Part shown: one piece after another, positions 27,150-41,088 of the stretch
Layout of the letters: each line of letters starts with the position of its first letter
Numbering within the stretch: the first letter of the stretch is position 1
Assembly (NCBI GenBank): GCA_963693365.1
Contig: CAVNZM010000007.1
Location: 5,704,001 to 5,768,000, forward strand
Origin: Amoebidium appalachense
Lineage: Eukaryota > Ichthyosporea
Direction of reading: 5' to 3'
Length of the DNA: 64,000 bases
Notes under the pieces: generated by a model
Seen by the model: the letters and a program-made list of their open reading frames with translations, nothing else
Database searches by the model: none
What the model was told of the DNA's origin: nothing
Translations under genes and position numbers: made by a program

Positions 27150-29196
27150 ATGGGCGCAAGCGGCTCAAAACTGCCTGGCAGGCACTCACATCGGTTCAAG
27201 AAATCACCGAGTGCTGGGTTTGACCCTGCCGACTGGGAGGTCTCTCCACAAGCCAAGCAGCTTGAACCGGAACCATCAAATGCTTCTCTTCTAGCAAGCA
27301 CCTTGGCCCAGAAGCACGCACGAAGCGAGAGCACAAGCAGCGCATCTTCTCTAGACAACGCAGTAGATGTGGTCCACAGGGTAAACTCGGCAAATCTGAC
27401 TTTGGCCCCACATGCATACAACTCCTCTGGGCAGGTTAGGACGCATCCAAGCAAGAGTGCTACCACGTTGGCAACGGAGACAGCTCAGCAGTTACAGCGC
27501 ACAAAAAGTTTGCCCTACGAGGGGCAAATGCAGCGGTCGAGCGATGGGCAGATAAACATTACCGGTGCCACCTCCGTTTTGATTGGTTCGGCGGAGCTTT
27601 CTGGGGGAAAGAAAGGGAAAGTGCACACGTCAAAAACGAAAAAGTTTCTACACGGTGGCAATAGCCACTCTTCCACTTCGTTAAAGACAACCGCAAATCG
27701 TTCAAACAGTCTCCAGGTCAACGCAACAAGCAGTACCTCACTTGGTGGAGGCGTGTCACTTCGCAGATCCTCGTCCTCCCTACAGCACATAAGCGACCGC
27801 ACACCCACGCAAGAACCGTCCGAGATTCTTGTAAAGAGCACGGTGAAACCAAGGGCCGCTTTTTATTCGGGTATTGACGAGGATCTGACGTCATGGGAAA
27901 CTGCAAAATCCCTGCGCAAGGCCATGAAAATTCGCTACAAGGGAAATGTTGGTCTTGGTGGGATATCCGACAAGAAGAAAGAACGAAAATCGAGTATAAC
28001 AGAGCGGAAGGAGGTGCTAAAGGGAAACAAGTGCAACCTAAAGTTGAGCAATTCGTGTTCCACGCTGTTTGTGGATCAGACAATTAGTCGCCCGGACCTG
28101 GAGCAGATCATTTTTTGGTGAGTTTTTCCGTGAAGTTTTGTCCTTTTTTGGTGGTGCTGTCGAAATAGAACAGGATGAAGAGAGAATGCTAGGTTGGGTG
28201 TCTGGCTTGTGTTCGAAAGGTATGCCTTTGTTTTTGTGGTTTTTTTTTGGTTTGGTTTGTTTGTTTGTTCTTTGTTTGGTTGGTTGTTTTTATAGTTGTA
28301 ATATGATCTGACCGGGTTGTGTAACGTTTTCAGCGCGGCCACTGCCATCCACACCCAGTTTACACGCGTGCTGCAACTCCCTTCGTTGCCGAAATACGAC
28401 GCTATTTTCGACGAGAAACTGCACCCGCTTACCAGCCGTTCGGTGCCAACAAACTACGACACACGGTATGTGCCTGTTGTTGGGCTCTCACGTATTTTGT
28501 GGCTGTGCGGATGTACGGTGGCAGGGTAGTCCGGGTGAGGTTTGCTCTGCCTAGCTTTGTCCTGTGAACTTGAGATAGCCTAGTTGGTGTACCAAAGCTG
28601 CGTGCACTCTATAATACCTTTTATTCAGATTATTTTTCTCGGATAGACAATCCTATCTGCAACTCTGGAGTTGGTGGCCATACACTATATTCCTAATTTG
28701 AGTAGTTTCTTTGCTGTGTCCTGTTACCTTTTGTATTTGTTTTCCCCTCTGCAATCCAACCTGTTTCCTACAACAACGCCTATTTTTTTCATACTGACAT
28801 AACTAAAAAAATCCACAGGTGCCCGCCTGTGTCTGACATCTTTGACTTTCTTCGTGCCTTTTTCAAGGCAGCAGTTCTTAAGGCGGATGTAGCCATTGTG
28901 GCCATGGTCTACATCAACCGGCTGCAGGCAAACGCCATGCCGCTGCAGCCGGCAAACTGGAAGAGGATGGTGCTGGGTGCTGTCATGCTGGCCTCAAAGG
29001 TCTGGGACGATCAGGTGTGTGGACCCTCCCTCCACCCTCTCCCCCTCCCCCTCCCTCCCTCCCTCCCTCTTGGTGGATTGATCTGGGCTGTTCCTGAGAA
29101 TGGGCCTTGCTTGTGATGCACCGTAAATGTGTGCCCTGCAACGCATTCTTATCCCCCCCTCCCCCCCCCCCCCCCCCCCCCCCCCCCAACACACGC

Positions 29197-29250
<54 letters not shown>

Positions 29251-29365
29251 CCCTCCAACCAGCATTCCTGCCCCAAGATTCCCATTTTGCCTGTTGGTTG
29301 ACCATTTCGTGGGTCTGCTTGTTTTCTCCAGAACGTGTGCGGGCCCGGTGTGGGGGGTTGGATGG

Positions 29366-29434
<69 letters not shown>

Positions 29435-30626
29435 CTTCGTATGGTTTCCGCTGCTTCACAGATAGCCTCACACTGGACTTTTGTTTGCGTGAAATGGAAT
29501 GAATCCCTTACGATAGAAGCACCGTTTGAAAATTGAAGATTGAACACATCTCCCGCGCACATTTCTAATATAACATATCTGCCGCAACACTCTCATACTA
29601 AAAGCACCTCTACATCGTTTCAGGCGGTGTGGAATGCGGACTTCTGCACTGTTCTTCCGGACGTGTCTCTGGACAGCATGAACGAGCTTGAGCGCAAGAT
29701 GCTTGACCTGCTCAACTACAACGTCAGCGTCACCAGCGGGGAGTACGCACAGGTGTGTATTCCACTCGAAATGTGCCATTGGGTATCTATTTGTGGACAT
29801 GGGGTGATGCTCACTTTAGGCCACTGTGTCGCATTTTTTGAATTCGTGCTCTTACCCCCTCCCCGCCCCCCCCCCCCTCCCCCCCCCCCCCCCCCCCCCC
29901 CCCCCCCTTCCTGGGGTTACTTTTGGGCCCTCCTTATGATGCCTGCTCTTGGGATATGCTGCAAACTTAAAGCTATGTTGTTTGTCGGAAATATGTGTTT
30001 TGTTTTGTGGGACTCGGTAACACATCTACCCCCCCCCCCCCCCCTTCCTGCACGCGTACATACACACACAGGACACACTCTTTTTCTTCTTCCCATCACA
30101 CACGCAAACACTACACAGCACGGACTCTAATCACAAACAAAGCACACCAAACACACAAAAACACATGTCGCAACATACAAACACCTGCAATCCTCCACCC
30201 TGCTCTGTACTCGGTTGGGCTGCTCCTCTGTGCTCGGTGCCCGCGGCGGAGGTGTGGGTGTGTGTGCTGGGGGGGGGGGGTGGGGGGGGATGCTGTCTGT
30301 GGGGACACATGCATGTGCATTGTTGTTTGTAAGTTTGTAAACTGTGGCGGGCACCTAACATGGTTAACTATGGGCACAGCACTACTTTGACCTGCGGCAG
30401 TGCGGCTACCGTGCTGTGCGGGAGGAGGGCTACACGGTGTCCCCCCTGGACGTCAGGAAGGCCGTCAAGCTGGAGGCAATCAGCCTGGACCTGGTACGTA
30501 TACGTGAACTCTTGTGTCTCGCACCACGTATTGTGTTATCTGGTGTTGCTCTAGAAAGTGTATTCCATTCTTATCTCTACATATCCCCGCCCCCTCCTCC
30601 CCCCCCCCCCCCCCCCTCCCTTCCTC

Positions 30627-30685
<59 letters not shown>

Positions 30686-31179
30686 CTAGTGAATGGCTTC
30701 GGCTCCCTCCCAGAATGTGCTCCACTTATGATGCATGCTCTTTGTGTGTTCTCTGCAACCTACACATTGCTTCGTCCGTTGTGAAGGAGTTCTTTTGTAT
30801 TCTTTAAATTCCCTCTGCCCTATGGGGCTAACACATTCCACATCCCCCCCTTTCCCCTCAATGAACGCGCCCGCACACACACGCACACACACATACACAA
30901 ACGCGCGCACGCGCACACAAGCACGCGCACACACAAGCTCATGTTGCACACTTCGTTTGGCCTTTTTTGCACATCAACACTCTGCTACCCTGTTGTGATT
31001 TTTCCCCCACCCCCAACCCCCTCCTCCCCCATACTTCACCGCCCTCCCTTTCCTCCTTCACCGTCTAACCTTCCCGTTAATTCCCACAGACCGACATGGT
31101 ACCGATGGAGGAGGGTAACCTGAAGGGTGTCAGCTGTGATGATCTGTTCACCCCTCGGCGCAACATCATCATTTCGTAG
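27150..31179 (+). CDS. Cyclin Y-like protein, 6 exons
   Basis: Membrane-anchored cyclin that in animals activates CDK14/CDK16 (PFTAIRE/PCTAIRE kinases). Exons: 27150-28117, 28334-28465, 28819-29014, 29624-29752, 30380-30493, 31090-31179; GT-AG with consistent phases, 542 aa. The start MGASGSK fits an N-myristoylation signal, as in animal cyclin Y. Residues 2-300 are a long Ser-rich, probably disordered region; human CCNY has about 140 residues here. It includes RRSSSS followed by LQHISD (205-216), a string shared with CCNY, and RTKSLP (117-122), a possible 14-3-3 site. The cyclin fold begins near SCSTLFVD (302-309), and the box contains NWKRMVLGAVMLASKVWDD and MNELERKMLDLL with the conserved Lys and Glu. 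The C-terminal tail differs from CCNY. Family assignment is strong; the kinase partner is inferred. Confidence 0.92.
29091..29434 (+). repeat. Cyclin Y intron 3: dispersed repeat, C run, CA run, T36 G31
   Basis: A dispersed-repeat copy (GAGAATGGGCCTTGCTTGTGA, about 29096-29152) runs into C-rich sequence (29154-29187), then (CA)n. A compound T36 G31 tract follows at 29368-29434. Confidence 0.7.
30705..30830 (+). repeat. Dispersed-repeat copy in cyclin Y intron 5
   Basis: Contains CTTATGATGCATGCTCTTTG and TTCGTCCGTTGTGAAGGAG. Here the C-rich end is short. Another copy lies in intron 4 (about 29930-30043) ending in a C run. Confidence 0.6.
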
Positions 31180-32214
31180 TCAAATTGAAAAAACCCAAAA
31201 ATCTCTGCGCTGCGGAGGGGAAAAGGCGAATGCGAACGGTGGGTGAGTTTGGCATGGATTCTTCACTGCAGGCTGCAGTTGAGAGATCTGGTATCCGATA
31301 CACTTTCATTCAGGATTGGGAGCACTTCTAGAGTGGATAGTGTGAATTTGGATATGGAGAATTGTGTGCCGATCTTGTTGGATGGCATGATTGGATGTAT
31401 TGTACCCCCCCCCCCCCCCTCTTCCCGGGGAAATTCCTTTTGCCTTCTCACAGAATCGGCTACCATTTTTCCGTCTTGGTTTTTTTTTCCCCCCCCCCAT
31501 AATTAACTCCTCACAACGAGACACAGAGCACAAACCTGAACTGATAAACAAATGCAAACACACACACATACTTTAAAACGCTGATGTGAGAGAGCTGGAT
31601 ATGAAGAGAACAAATATTTGATTGATTGTATTCTGAAGTTTGGTTTCCAGTTATAAATAACCGTAAGTCTGTTATTGCTAACACCTCCTTTTTTTGGGTG
31701 GTTTCCTATAAAAGGTTAAATGAACGTAGTGTGTTGTTGAGTTGGTACTTAATTGGGCTCATCTTTCGTACATGATTGCCAACTCCAGCAAGACGTGCCC
31801 TCTTTAAGTACTTCAAATTGTATAATTATATAATCACTAAAACGATTTCCAATATACAGTCGTTGTTTTTTTCTTGTCACCGGGTTTTAACTTGGACACT
31901 TTTGCGTAGTGTTATATCTGAACTTTTGCTCATTGTAGAAAGCAGGTTGGTCTCAACATCTTTGTTATTTGAATATGCCGAATGGTTTTTTATTATCGTG
32001 TCAGTGAAGTCTAGCAAGCATGGAATGAAGTGCAAGTAAAGAAGAAGGCTTTGAGGCATCCTGATCCATCAATTGTAGCTCTCTCTGGTGTCTCGCGTGC
32101 ACTCCCTCCCTCCCTAGGAGTCTTCTCCCCTGATCGCTCTCCCTTCCCTTCCTCCGCTTCCCCCTCCCCCTCCCCTCCCCCCCCCGGGGGCCCACCCACC
32201 CGCCCGTCTCTTTC

Positions 32215-32215
<1 letters not shown>
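31180..32215. other. Cyclin Y downstream region
   Basis: A/T-rich unique sequence, presumably including the 3' UTR. A C run with CTTCCCGGGG lies at about 31405-31430. No canonical AATAAA was seen close to the stop. No gene recognised. Confidence 0.45.
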
Positions 32216-32784
<569 letters not shown>

Positions 32785-32996
32785 CCTGCCATCGTTCAGG
32801 ACCATTTTGGATCTTCTATTCAAGAATCGATCAATTTTTTGCTTCGCTCCAACACCCGAGGTTGGCCGCCATAGGGCCGTCGTTTGTCGGGCTGCCTGTC
32901 GGCAGCGGCTCAAGCTGCCTGACGTAGAAGCTACCACCTACAATACAGAGGCGGTGTCTCCTTTCTTTCTTTTTTTTTTTTTTTTTTTTTTACTTT

Positions 32997-33052
32997 AGAT
33001 GTTAAACGTCGCACGTGCGCCTGAGTAGATGTTAAACGTCGCACGTGCGGCA
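32997..33052. repeat. 30-bp tandem duplication with paired E-boxes
   Basis: The unit TAGATGTTAAACGTCGCACG... occurs twice in succession; each copy contains the E-box CACGTG (about 33013 and 33043). Confidence 0.8.
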
Positions 33053-33359
33053 ACACGTCAGTACTTGTTAGACGTAGAAGCTACTTCGGGCCTAAACAAA
33101 ACCCTTTACGTAACAATATTTGCTTTTTCCTCAAAATGCTACACAGATGCTTTTCATTATAAATGATAATTTCTATCGTCTTAGTTATTATGGGGTTTGC
33201 AGGCTTGTTGCGTTGGGCGTTTTTCTTTGCCATTCGTGATCATGAGGGCATCACACATGCACCGTAGTTAAACATATGCACAAGTACTACCCGTGTTGAT
33301 CCATTTACTGTCTGCATGGTGCGTTTCTGCCAAATACACTCTCTGGGGGTAGAGTAGGC

Positions 33360-33545
33360 ATGGCGTGTGAACATTATACACACGTACAACGTGATCATTC
33401 AGTCCACCTTTTTGTGGAATGCCCTGTCAGCCATACACATACAGACAACGGGAAGGCGTTCGGTCGAAAACACATCATGACTGTTTTCCGCACCGTCCAA
33501 CGCAACCAGCAGACTCTGACAGACACCCTGTTGTTCTTTTTATAA
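33360..33545 (+). pseudogene. Possible LINE C-terminal remnant
   Basis: A 61-codon frame whose start (CEHYTHVQRDHSVHLFVECP) resembles the Cys/His zinc segment found after the polymerase in many LINEs, followed by an A/T-rich region with AATAAA near 33543. No polymerase motif is attached, so this is a weak call. Confidence 0.2.
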
Positions 33546-34029
33546 TAAATTACTTGTTGCATATATCGTCTCGTCAAGTATCCCTTGCATCCAAAGGTCA
33601 CTTGAGTGCAAAGTGTTCTGTTGCACAGTGCAGTGTGCAGAGGTAGCACTAGTATCGGTACGAGCCCACTATGTCCTGCCATTAACATGAAACAAGTCGA
33701 TTTAGATGCTTGTTACTTAACTGTATTGTTTTTCTTTCTCTTGCTCACGGATAAAAGAAATGCAAACCCGGCAGCTCTCTTTCTATTCTAAGTCTTTCTA
33801 CATCTACCCGTCTGCTCTCTCCCTAGTACACAAGATCTGTGCAGAAGCTGCTAATTATATCTAACGTTACGTTGTCTTGGGCTAGTACTAACCCGGACCG
33901 TGCGTGTTTGCACACCGCCACTGCACCAAAAGAGGCCGGTTAATATACTGTGCCAGTGTGTCGTTTGTTACACAGGGTAAGTGTGTGTGTGTATTGCGCA
34001 TGTGTGTGTACTGTGTGTGACATTATGAG

Positions 34030-34030
34030 T

Positions 34031-34084
<54 letters not shown>

Positions 34085-34267
34085 CGCAGTGTGTGTGTGT
34101 GTTTGTGTGTGTGTGAGTGATTGTGTCACGTTTGCGTGTGTATTTGTGCACGTACACTTAGGCGTCTGTATATGCTTGTGTGTGTGTGTGTGTGCTCTTG
34201 CGTGCACGTGTGTGTATGCACACGTCTGTGTGTGTATTCTTTGTGTGTGTGTGTATGTGTGTCAAGC

Positions 34268-34334
<67 letters not shown>

Positions 34335-34392
34335 TGTTTGTGTTTGTGTGTTGCAATCCGGTGGGTGGGTGTTTGTTAGAGTATGTGTCGTG

Positions 34393-34433
<41 letters not shown>

Positions 34434-34440
34434 GCGTGTG

Positions 34441-34478
<38 letters not shown>

Positions 34479-34550
34479 TGTTTGTGTGTGTTTCAATCCC
34501 GTGGGTGGGTGTTTGTTAGAGTATGTGTCACGTGTTTGTCTGTATGTGTG

Positions 34551-34594
<44 letters not shown>

Positions 34595-35000
34595 CGCGCA
34601 CGCACACACGTTCAGGTGTGAGTGTATGTCGACGTCAGTGAAGGTGTACGTTGTTATGCTCTCACGGTCCTCTTCCTCCCCTTCCCTCCCAGGACTCTTT
34701 CCCCCCCCCCCCCCCCCCCCCTCTCTTTCCCTCCCTCGCCAGGGGCACCTTGTTGCCCCGCCTCTCTTGCGGGTGCCTAGGGAGGGAGGTGGTGGTGGTG
34801 CTGGTGGTGGTGGTGGGGGAGGAAGGAAGGGGGAGGAAGGAAGGGATAAGGGACTTCGGGGGGGGGGGGGGCTGGCGGGCAAAAGTGGGGTTTGGGTGGG
34901 GCGGCTGGGGAAGGTGGGGTCGATATGGAGAAGGTAACAGATCTGTGTAAGAAGTGTTGAAGTGAGGAGGTCAAGCTGCCTTGTTTACATGTAGTTATTT

Positions 35001-35041
<41 letters not shown>

Positions 35042-35076
35042 ACGGTGTGTGTGTGTGTGTGCGTGCCTGTGACAGT

Positions 35077-35148
<72 letters not shown>

Positions 35149-35151
35149 CTC

Positions 35152-35220
<69 letters not shown>

Positions 35221-35227
35221 GTGTGTG

Positions 35228-35259
<32 letters not shown>

Positions 35260-35335
35260 CGTGTGTGTGTGCGTGTGTGTGTGTTTGTGTGTATTTTTGT
35301 GTGTATTTTTGTTTGTATGTGTGTGTGTGTTTCTT
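34030..35335. repeat. Microsatellite cluster (GA, TG, CT)
   Basis: (GA)n at 34029-34083, then TG-rich sequence to 34600 with an internal duplication (GGTGGGTGTTTGTTAGAGTA at about 34360 and 34502). TG returns at 35000-35145, (CT)n follows at 35155-35218, then TG again to 35330. No coding sequence recognised. Confidence 0.9.
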
Positions 35336-37371
35336 ACGGCCCGGTGTTCTTGCCTAAGTTAGTTGTGTAGAGGGGGAACTAGTACGGGCGGGCCTTCCCA
35401 TGCAGTCAACGCCGTGCAGGTGGGTGGTCATTGGCAGTGTATAAGTTGAGCATGATGGGGGTGGGACAAACTTGAGCCTATGCGAACAACCAAGTCATGT
35501 TTATTTGGCTTCTTCTGAGTGGTAGCACCAAACCCCCACTGTTTGCACCTTCTAGAACGGGCGTACAGTGGGACAAGCTCCGGTAGCAGGTTTGACGTGT
35601 AGTGGCTTGTTGTCGATGACACAAAAAAAGTTGCAGTGACCGGGTTAAAGTGGTCTCTGCATAACCTTTGGCTCTTATAGGTTCTTTTTTCACTCTAATG
35701 GGCCACGTCACGGCGTCTTCTAACCATAGTGGGTGGCAGTAACTCCGTGAACCACACACCATATCACCACGTCCACAGATCTAGACTCCGGAGGTAGACT
35801 GCAGCTCTACTGATGAGCAGGCGTGTGCGTGCGGGGCTTTTGATTGTTTAGCTAATATTTTAAACTGTTGTTATTGTGTCATATACAATTACTCACTACT
35901 CTAAAAGTGCGCTTATACTAGCTTAAAGTAGGTTAGATAGAGTCGCTTCAGTTCTTGTAGAACGGTTGTAAGTTTCGCACGGACAACCATGGCGCCGCGG
36001 CTGCGCACACCTGGCAGTCTGCGCACATGGCTCCGGAGCCGCATTCCACAGATCGGCCTATTATAGATCCAAAGTGGTCCATTCGACTATGGTCGGTGAC
36101 CCGGATGGTTCGATATTCACAGCCACATTTGTACATGTGGCGCGCACGGCTCCTTGAGCCGTCAGGCAGTGTGTGCCGATGTGTGTGCGTTGTGTATAAC
36201 GTTTGCGTGTGCGCGTGTTGTGTGTGTGTGTGTGTGTACGTGTGTGTGTGTGCACGTTTGCCACGGTGTGCACACAGTGTGTACGGTATAGTACGGTAGT
36301 AACATTCACGTGTTGCTGCGGCCTGGCAGATTACCCAATCACGTCACTTGATTTTGTAGCATTTGGATTGGTAGCTTTTTTGCTGAAAGTAGCCCCCAAG
36401 ACCGTCCATAAAGGGACTATAAACCATTTTCAAATTCTTCAAACAAATCGCTGCATTTTAGCTTTCCAGTACAGAGGGCCGAGCCAGTTTATATTCCACC
36501 AAAATATATATTTTAAACAGTATCTATATTATTTTAAAATAAAACAAACTCAAATATAACCCTCTAGAGACATTTCAGTCTCAAAGTATTTATATATCAA
36601 TTTTCATGTCAAGAGTAACATTTTCAGAAACTGAGATAGCACCCCCATTATGCTTGTATCCGATTGGTGTTGGGCTTTTCTAGATCTCCGTTTTTGGTTG
36701 GGCTACTCAAAAGCGAGCCGACTGATTGGAAGGCGTAAAATTGCGTCGAATCAAAACAGAAACAAGTTTATGCGTATGGTATGGGAACAGAAATATGTAC
36801 AAATAACTTATTAATCGAAATTTCTCGTTCTTTTTCTTCTTTTTTAGATAGAAATAAATATATTATGTCTTTTCAAAGCCTCTAGCTGTCCTTATTGGCC
36901 ATAGAAGTCGCAACTAAGTGCTTGATAACCTGATTGCATGAATGTATGTTGCTTGCATCCCATTGGTTGAAATAGGTCGGCGATTCACATGATTAGGGCT
37001 GTGTTCACTGATTTGTTGAATTTTTATTTGTGTACAAACTTGAAGTCACGCTGTGACTCTGTCTGCAAGAAGCGCAGCAATTGGGTATGTATCATCCATT
37101 CAAAAACCTAAGAAAATAAGTTATCGTATGAGGCTATGATACATGAACTCTAGGCATGCTCCAGCACCAAGGCGAGCGTGTTCTCTTACGCAGGACAACT
37201 GATACTTCATTTACTGCTTTATTAAGCCCTGTATACATTTCTTTTCCATTCTGATCTTTTTCTCCAGTGGTATATATGCTCATTCTTGATATCAAAGCAC
37301 CGACAATATTGCAGGGGGGCCAGCCAGCCTGCATTCCTTCGTTTTACCAAACCCTAATTAGGATTTGAGTG
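35336..37371. other. Intergenic, unique sequence
   Basis: No gene recognised and, apart from a short TG stretch near 36200-36250, no low-complexity tracts. CCAAT-type motifs occur repeatedly (about 36336, 36369, 36663, 36725, 36892, 36962). Confidence 0.4.
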
Positions 37372-37373
37372 AA

Positions 37374-37409
37374 CCAATCAGCGTTCGGCACATTCGTGCC
37401 CATATAAAA
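37374..37409 (+). promoter_or_regulatory. CCAAT and TATA boxes of the SLC41-like gene
   Basis: CCAATCA starts at 37374 and TATAAAA at 37403-37409, the classical order and spacing for an RNA polymerase II core promoter. Transcription would start near 37435, giving a 5' UTR of about 335 nt unless it contains an intron. Confidence 0.6.
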
Positions 37410-37771
37410 GCCCGGCAACCGTGATTCAGGCCCAGAGTGAAGGTGTAACGTAGACGCGCCGTTTCTGTGTTTTCATCTGCGTCGTTGCTGCTCTGCAAAT
37501 GTTTGCACACTAAGCGAGAAATATACAGGTCTTGTTTTTGCTTCTGGTTTTGTAAGGGCATTGTTGGAATGACACAATAACATCTTACTGCATCTGATAA
37601 TATAAATGGCAACTTCTTGACCACATTTGCCACGAACTCGTGCAATATAATGTTGGTTGCATAGTCGTCCAGATTCCTACCAACACAAAATACTATTACC
37701 AGCGAGTTCAAGATCTAGACCTCCACTTAGCTCAAGCAGAGGCCCGTTACGGCATTTAACAATTATCAACC

Positions 37772-39157
37772 ATGGTATACCAACTAGACAGTATGATGAG
37801 CCTCATAGACAAGCCCGGTAGCAAGAAACAAACCATGGAGATGGTTAGTGTGACAGTAAGTAAGGACGAAGGCAAGGATGTTCTCAACAAGGATTCCAGC
37901 ATTGGAGATAAAATTTCAGAGGCAGAGCTTCTAAGCACCCCCTCGGGGCTATACCGCTTCATCCTTCAGATTTGGCCGCCACTTGTCATTGCCGGGTTTG
38001 GCTCTGTTCTCACGGGTATTCTCCTCAACTACTTCCAAACATGGACCATCTTTGAGCACCTACCCCACCTGTTCATCCTCATCCCCCCCCTACTCGACCT
38101 TAAGGGTGACCTCGAAATGACGTTGAATTCGCGGCTGTCGACCGAGGCAAACAAGGGCACACTTCGCACCTACACGGCATACAAGAACCTCGTTATTGCC
38201 AACCTTGCTCTTGCGCAAGTTCAAGCGGTGGTGGTTTCGTTTGTGGCAGCTTGCTATGCCATCCTCCTCGGGGGTACGTCAAACCTCGACTGCCACGCAA
38301 ACCAGGCTCTCTTGCTGGTCACTACCAGTTTGACAACTGCAACAATGGCCGCCGGCATCATTGGTGTGATTATGAGCGCCATCATCATTGTGTCGTCGCA
38401 GTATGGGTTCAATCCGGACAACTTTGCCAACTCGGTAACAGCGTCGCTCGGTGATGTCCTCACGCTGGTGATCCTTTCTGTGTGCGGTGCGGGTCTCCAC
38501 GAACTCGGCAAGCGTTTTACGTGGGTCCTGCCTTGCATTCTTCTCGGCCACCTAGCGCTCATCCCAACATGGATTCGTATGGTTGGGCTGCACAAATCGG
38601 TCAAGAACGTGCTTCGGTCCGGTTGGTTCCCCATTCTCACGGCCATGGTTATTTCGGGCGTCGCCGGGCTCACGCTTGAGGAAGAAATTGAGCAGTACCC
38701 GAAAATGGCCCTTTTGGTTCCCGTCGTGAATGGCGTGGGTGGCAACATCGGCGCCGTTCTTGCCTCTCGCATTGCGACGTCCTACCACATGTTCGGCAAG
38801 CCCGAGAGCAAGCGGCCCAGTGTGATCCTTTTCCTCCTGGCGATTCCCACGCACATCATCCTCCTGTTTGGCCTCGACTTCTTCACCGATATCAGGATCA
38901 TGGAGGACAAGACGTTTGTGCTTGCGTATCTGCTTGCCGGCATTGTCCAGGTGGGCATTGTGACTGTGCTCGTGCATGTTCTCGCCGCCAAGGTGTGGGG
39001 CGCCGGACTCGACCCGGACAACTGGGTCATTCCCTACATTACGGCATGTGCCGATTTGCTTGGCACGGGGTTGCTGACTGTGGCGTTTATCAAGGTCACA
39101 ACGGGGGTGGTGGGTGCACATGGTCACGGCGCCGTCTCTGCCCTGCCCAGCCAATAG
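37772..39157 (+). CDS. SLC41/MgtE-type magnesium transporter
   Basis: Membrane protein of 461 aa in one exon, predicted to move Mg2+ or other divalent cations across a membrane. The family has two homologous MgtE half-domains of about five membrane helices each, and both are visible. Repeat 1 has PPLLDLKGDLEMTLNSRLST (105-124) and NPDNFANSVTASLGD (214-228). Repeat 2 has PVVNGVGGNIGAVLASRIAT (317-336) and DPDNWVIPYITACADLLGT (414-432). These Gly/Asp-rich loops form the ion pathway in the family. The first about 60 residues are polar and cytosolic. The start lies in ACCATGG, a strong initiation context. It is a little shorter than human SLC41A1-A3 (about 510-570). Having no intron contrasts with the neighbouring 22- and 6-exon genes. 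Direction of transport and location cannot be told from sequence. Confidence 0.92.
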   Translation: MVYQLDSMMSLIDKPGSKKQTMEMVSVTVSKDEGKDVLNKDSSIGDKISEAELLSTPSGLYRFILQIWPPLVIAGFGSVLTGILLNYFQTWTIFEHLPHLFILIPPLLDLKGDLEMTLNSRLSTEANKGTLRTYTAYKNLVIANLALAQVQAVVVSFVAACYAILLGGTSNLDCHANQALLLVTTSLTTATMAAGIIGVIMSAIIIVSSQYGFNPDNFANSVTASLGDVLTLVILSVCGAGLHELGKRFTWVLPCILLGHLALIPTWIRMVGLHKSVKNVLRSGWFPILTAMVISGVAGLTLEEEIEQYPKMALLVPVVNGVGGNIGAVLASRIATSYHMFGKPESKRPSVILFLLAIPTHIILLFGLDFFTDIRIMEDKTFVLAYLLAGIVQVGIVTVLVHVLAAKVWGAGLDPDNWVIPYITACADLLGTGLLTVAFIKVTTGVVGAHGHGAVSALPSQ

Positions 39158-39188
39158 CATTTGCTGAGTTTTTCGTTTTTTCCCTTTT

Positions 39189-39223
<35 letters not shown>

Positions 39224-39825
39224 GTTTGTTTGTTTGTTTGTTTGTTTTTTCGTTTTTCTTTCGTCATGTTCCCCTTTCTGCACCTATTCCCCGCCCCTTT
39301 CCCCTACTCAGACAACAACAACCACATTTGCCCAAGCCATTTTTTGGTTTTTACTTTTTTATTTTTAGAACCACTTCTTCCTCCTCCTCGTCTCTATGGT
39401 GTACGTTCTGGTCAGTCTTGGTTGGGTGTACTTAGCGTGCCGAGCAAGAGGAGTTTTGTAACGAAAATTTTGCGCATAACTCACAGTACACTGGTATTAT
39501 CTACAAACAGCACCTAGAGAAAAAGGCGAAGGGAAATGATAGCCTTTTCCTTAAAGAATTTACCCGGTTTAGAGACCGCTAATGAGAGGTACGGGAGGTG
39601 ACCTCCTGACGGATTTACGATGCGCAAAAACACCGAAGTTTGATAAGATATTTATGTAAACTTGACGTATTTTCATGTTTAATACGTACATAATCGTATG
39701 GTGCAAAAGCAAAACCTTTAATTCTGACAACCTTTTTCTGCGGGTCAGAGAGAAGGGCAGGTCTTTATAGGAATTCCAGTGAGCAGGCTTCACTGTGTAT
39801 TTGAAGTGTATACAGTTTCAAAGAA

Positions 39826-39831
39826 AATAAA
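39826..39831 (+). terminator. Candidate poly(A) signal of the SLC41-like gene
   Basis: AATAAA about 670 nt after the stop; the intervening region holds a T33-class run (39188-39222) and no earlier canonical signal was noticed. Confidence 0.4.
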
Positions 39832-40134
39832 ATGAAAATATTTTTAAAAAAATTCACGTCGCGTTTTGTTGTTATTTTAACCTAGCTGATTGTACTTTGG
39901 GGGGGGCGGGATGTGCTGTTTATTAACGACATGTAGGTGAGCTGTGATGAGTTGTCGGCACCAAGGCCAACAGTACTTCCACCCAACAAGCTATACATAC
40001 ATGGAAAAATCAGTGTTACACTTACATCATACAGATTTTCATGTGGAGATATAACGTATCAAATAGACATCATATGTGGAGATATAAGGTTTTTTTTGTT
40101 TTTTTTTGATTTTTTTTTTTTTTCCCTCAAAAAT

Positions 40135-40312
<178 letters not shown>

Positions 40313-40658
40313 AGAAAAGAAAGAAATAAGAAAACAGTTCGGTAAGACAAGAAACAGACATATTACAAAAAAGATGGCATGGAAGTCCGAGCACATTCAT
40401 TTATGAAGGTGTGGTAACCTGATCATGCAGGTTCTGTGTACATGTTCGAGTCTCCCTGTTCTTTTTTTTCCCTCTTCTCTTCTGCTTAGCATTTGTTGTA
40501 ATGTTGTCGCCTGCAAATGAACTGTGGACAGTATAATAATTGCATGCTTACATTTAGCCATGCATTGTCATGATAATCCCACCATCAAATTACTTTTTTT
40601 GTATCAAGATGCGCCTTGATCACACCCGATCCTCCCTTAGTCACACAAGACAAGCGCG

Positions 40659-40671
<13 letters not shown>

Positions 40672-40741
<70 letters not shown>

Positions 40742-41023
40742 GCTGCAGGCATATCATGGTGCATACACATTGCTATGACGCATGCACACGCACGCACACA
40801 CACACCATCCCTCACGCGCGTGCACACAGGCAAACACACCCATGGACTTACGCACACAGTCGCGGCATGGTGTCACACGTGTGCGCACACAAGCGCAGTG
40901 CCACATCTAACCGTGGTGGCCACAGAAGACACAGCCACCCTCCTCTCCCCCCTCCCCCCCCTCCCCCCTCTCTCCTCCCCCCCCCCCCAAAAAAGAAATA
41001 ATAATAATAATAAAAAGTGCCCG

Positions 41024-41088
<65 letters not shown>

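Noticed and set aside
35428-35762. Minus-strand ORF of 94 codons
   Set aside because: A Cys/Arg-rich patch recalls transposase tails, but no ordered motif could be recognised.
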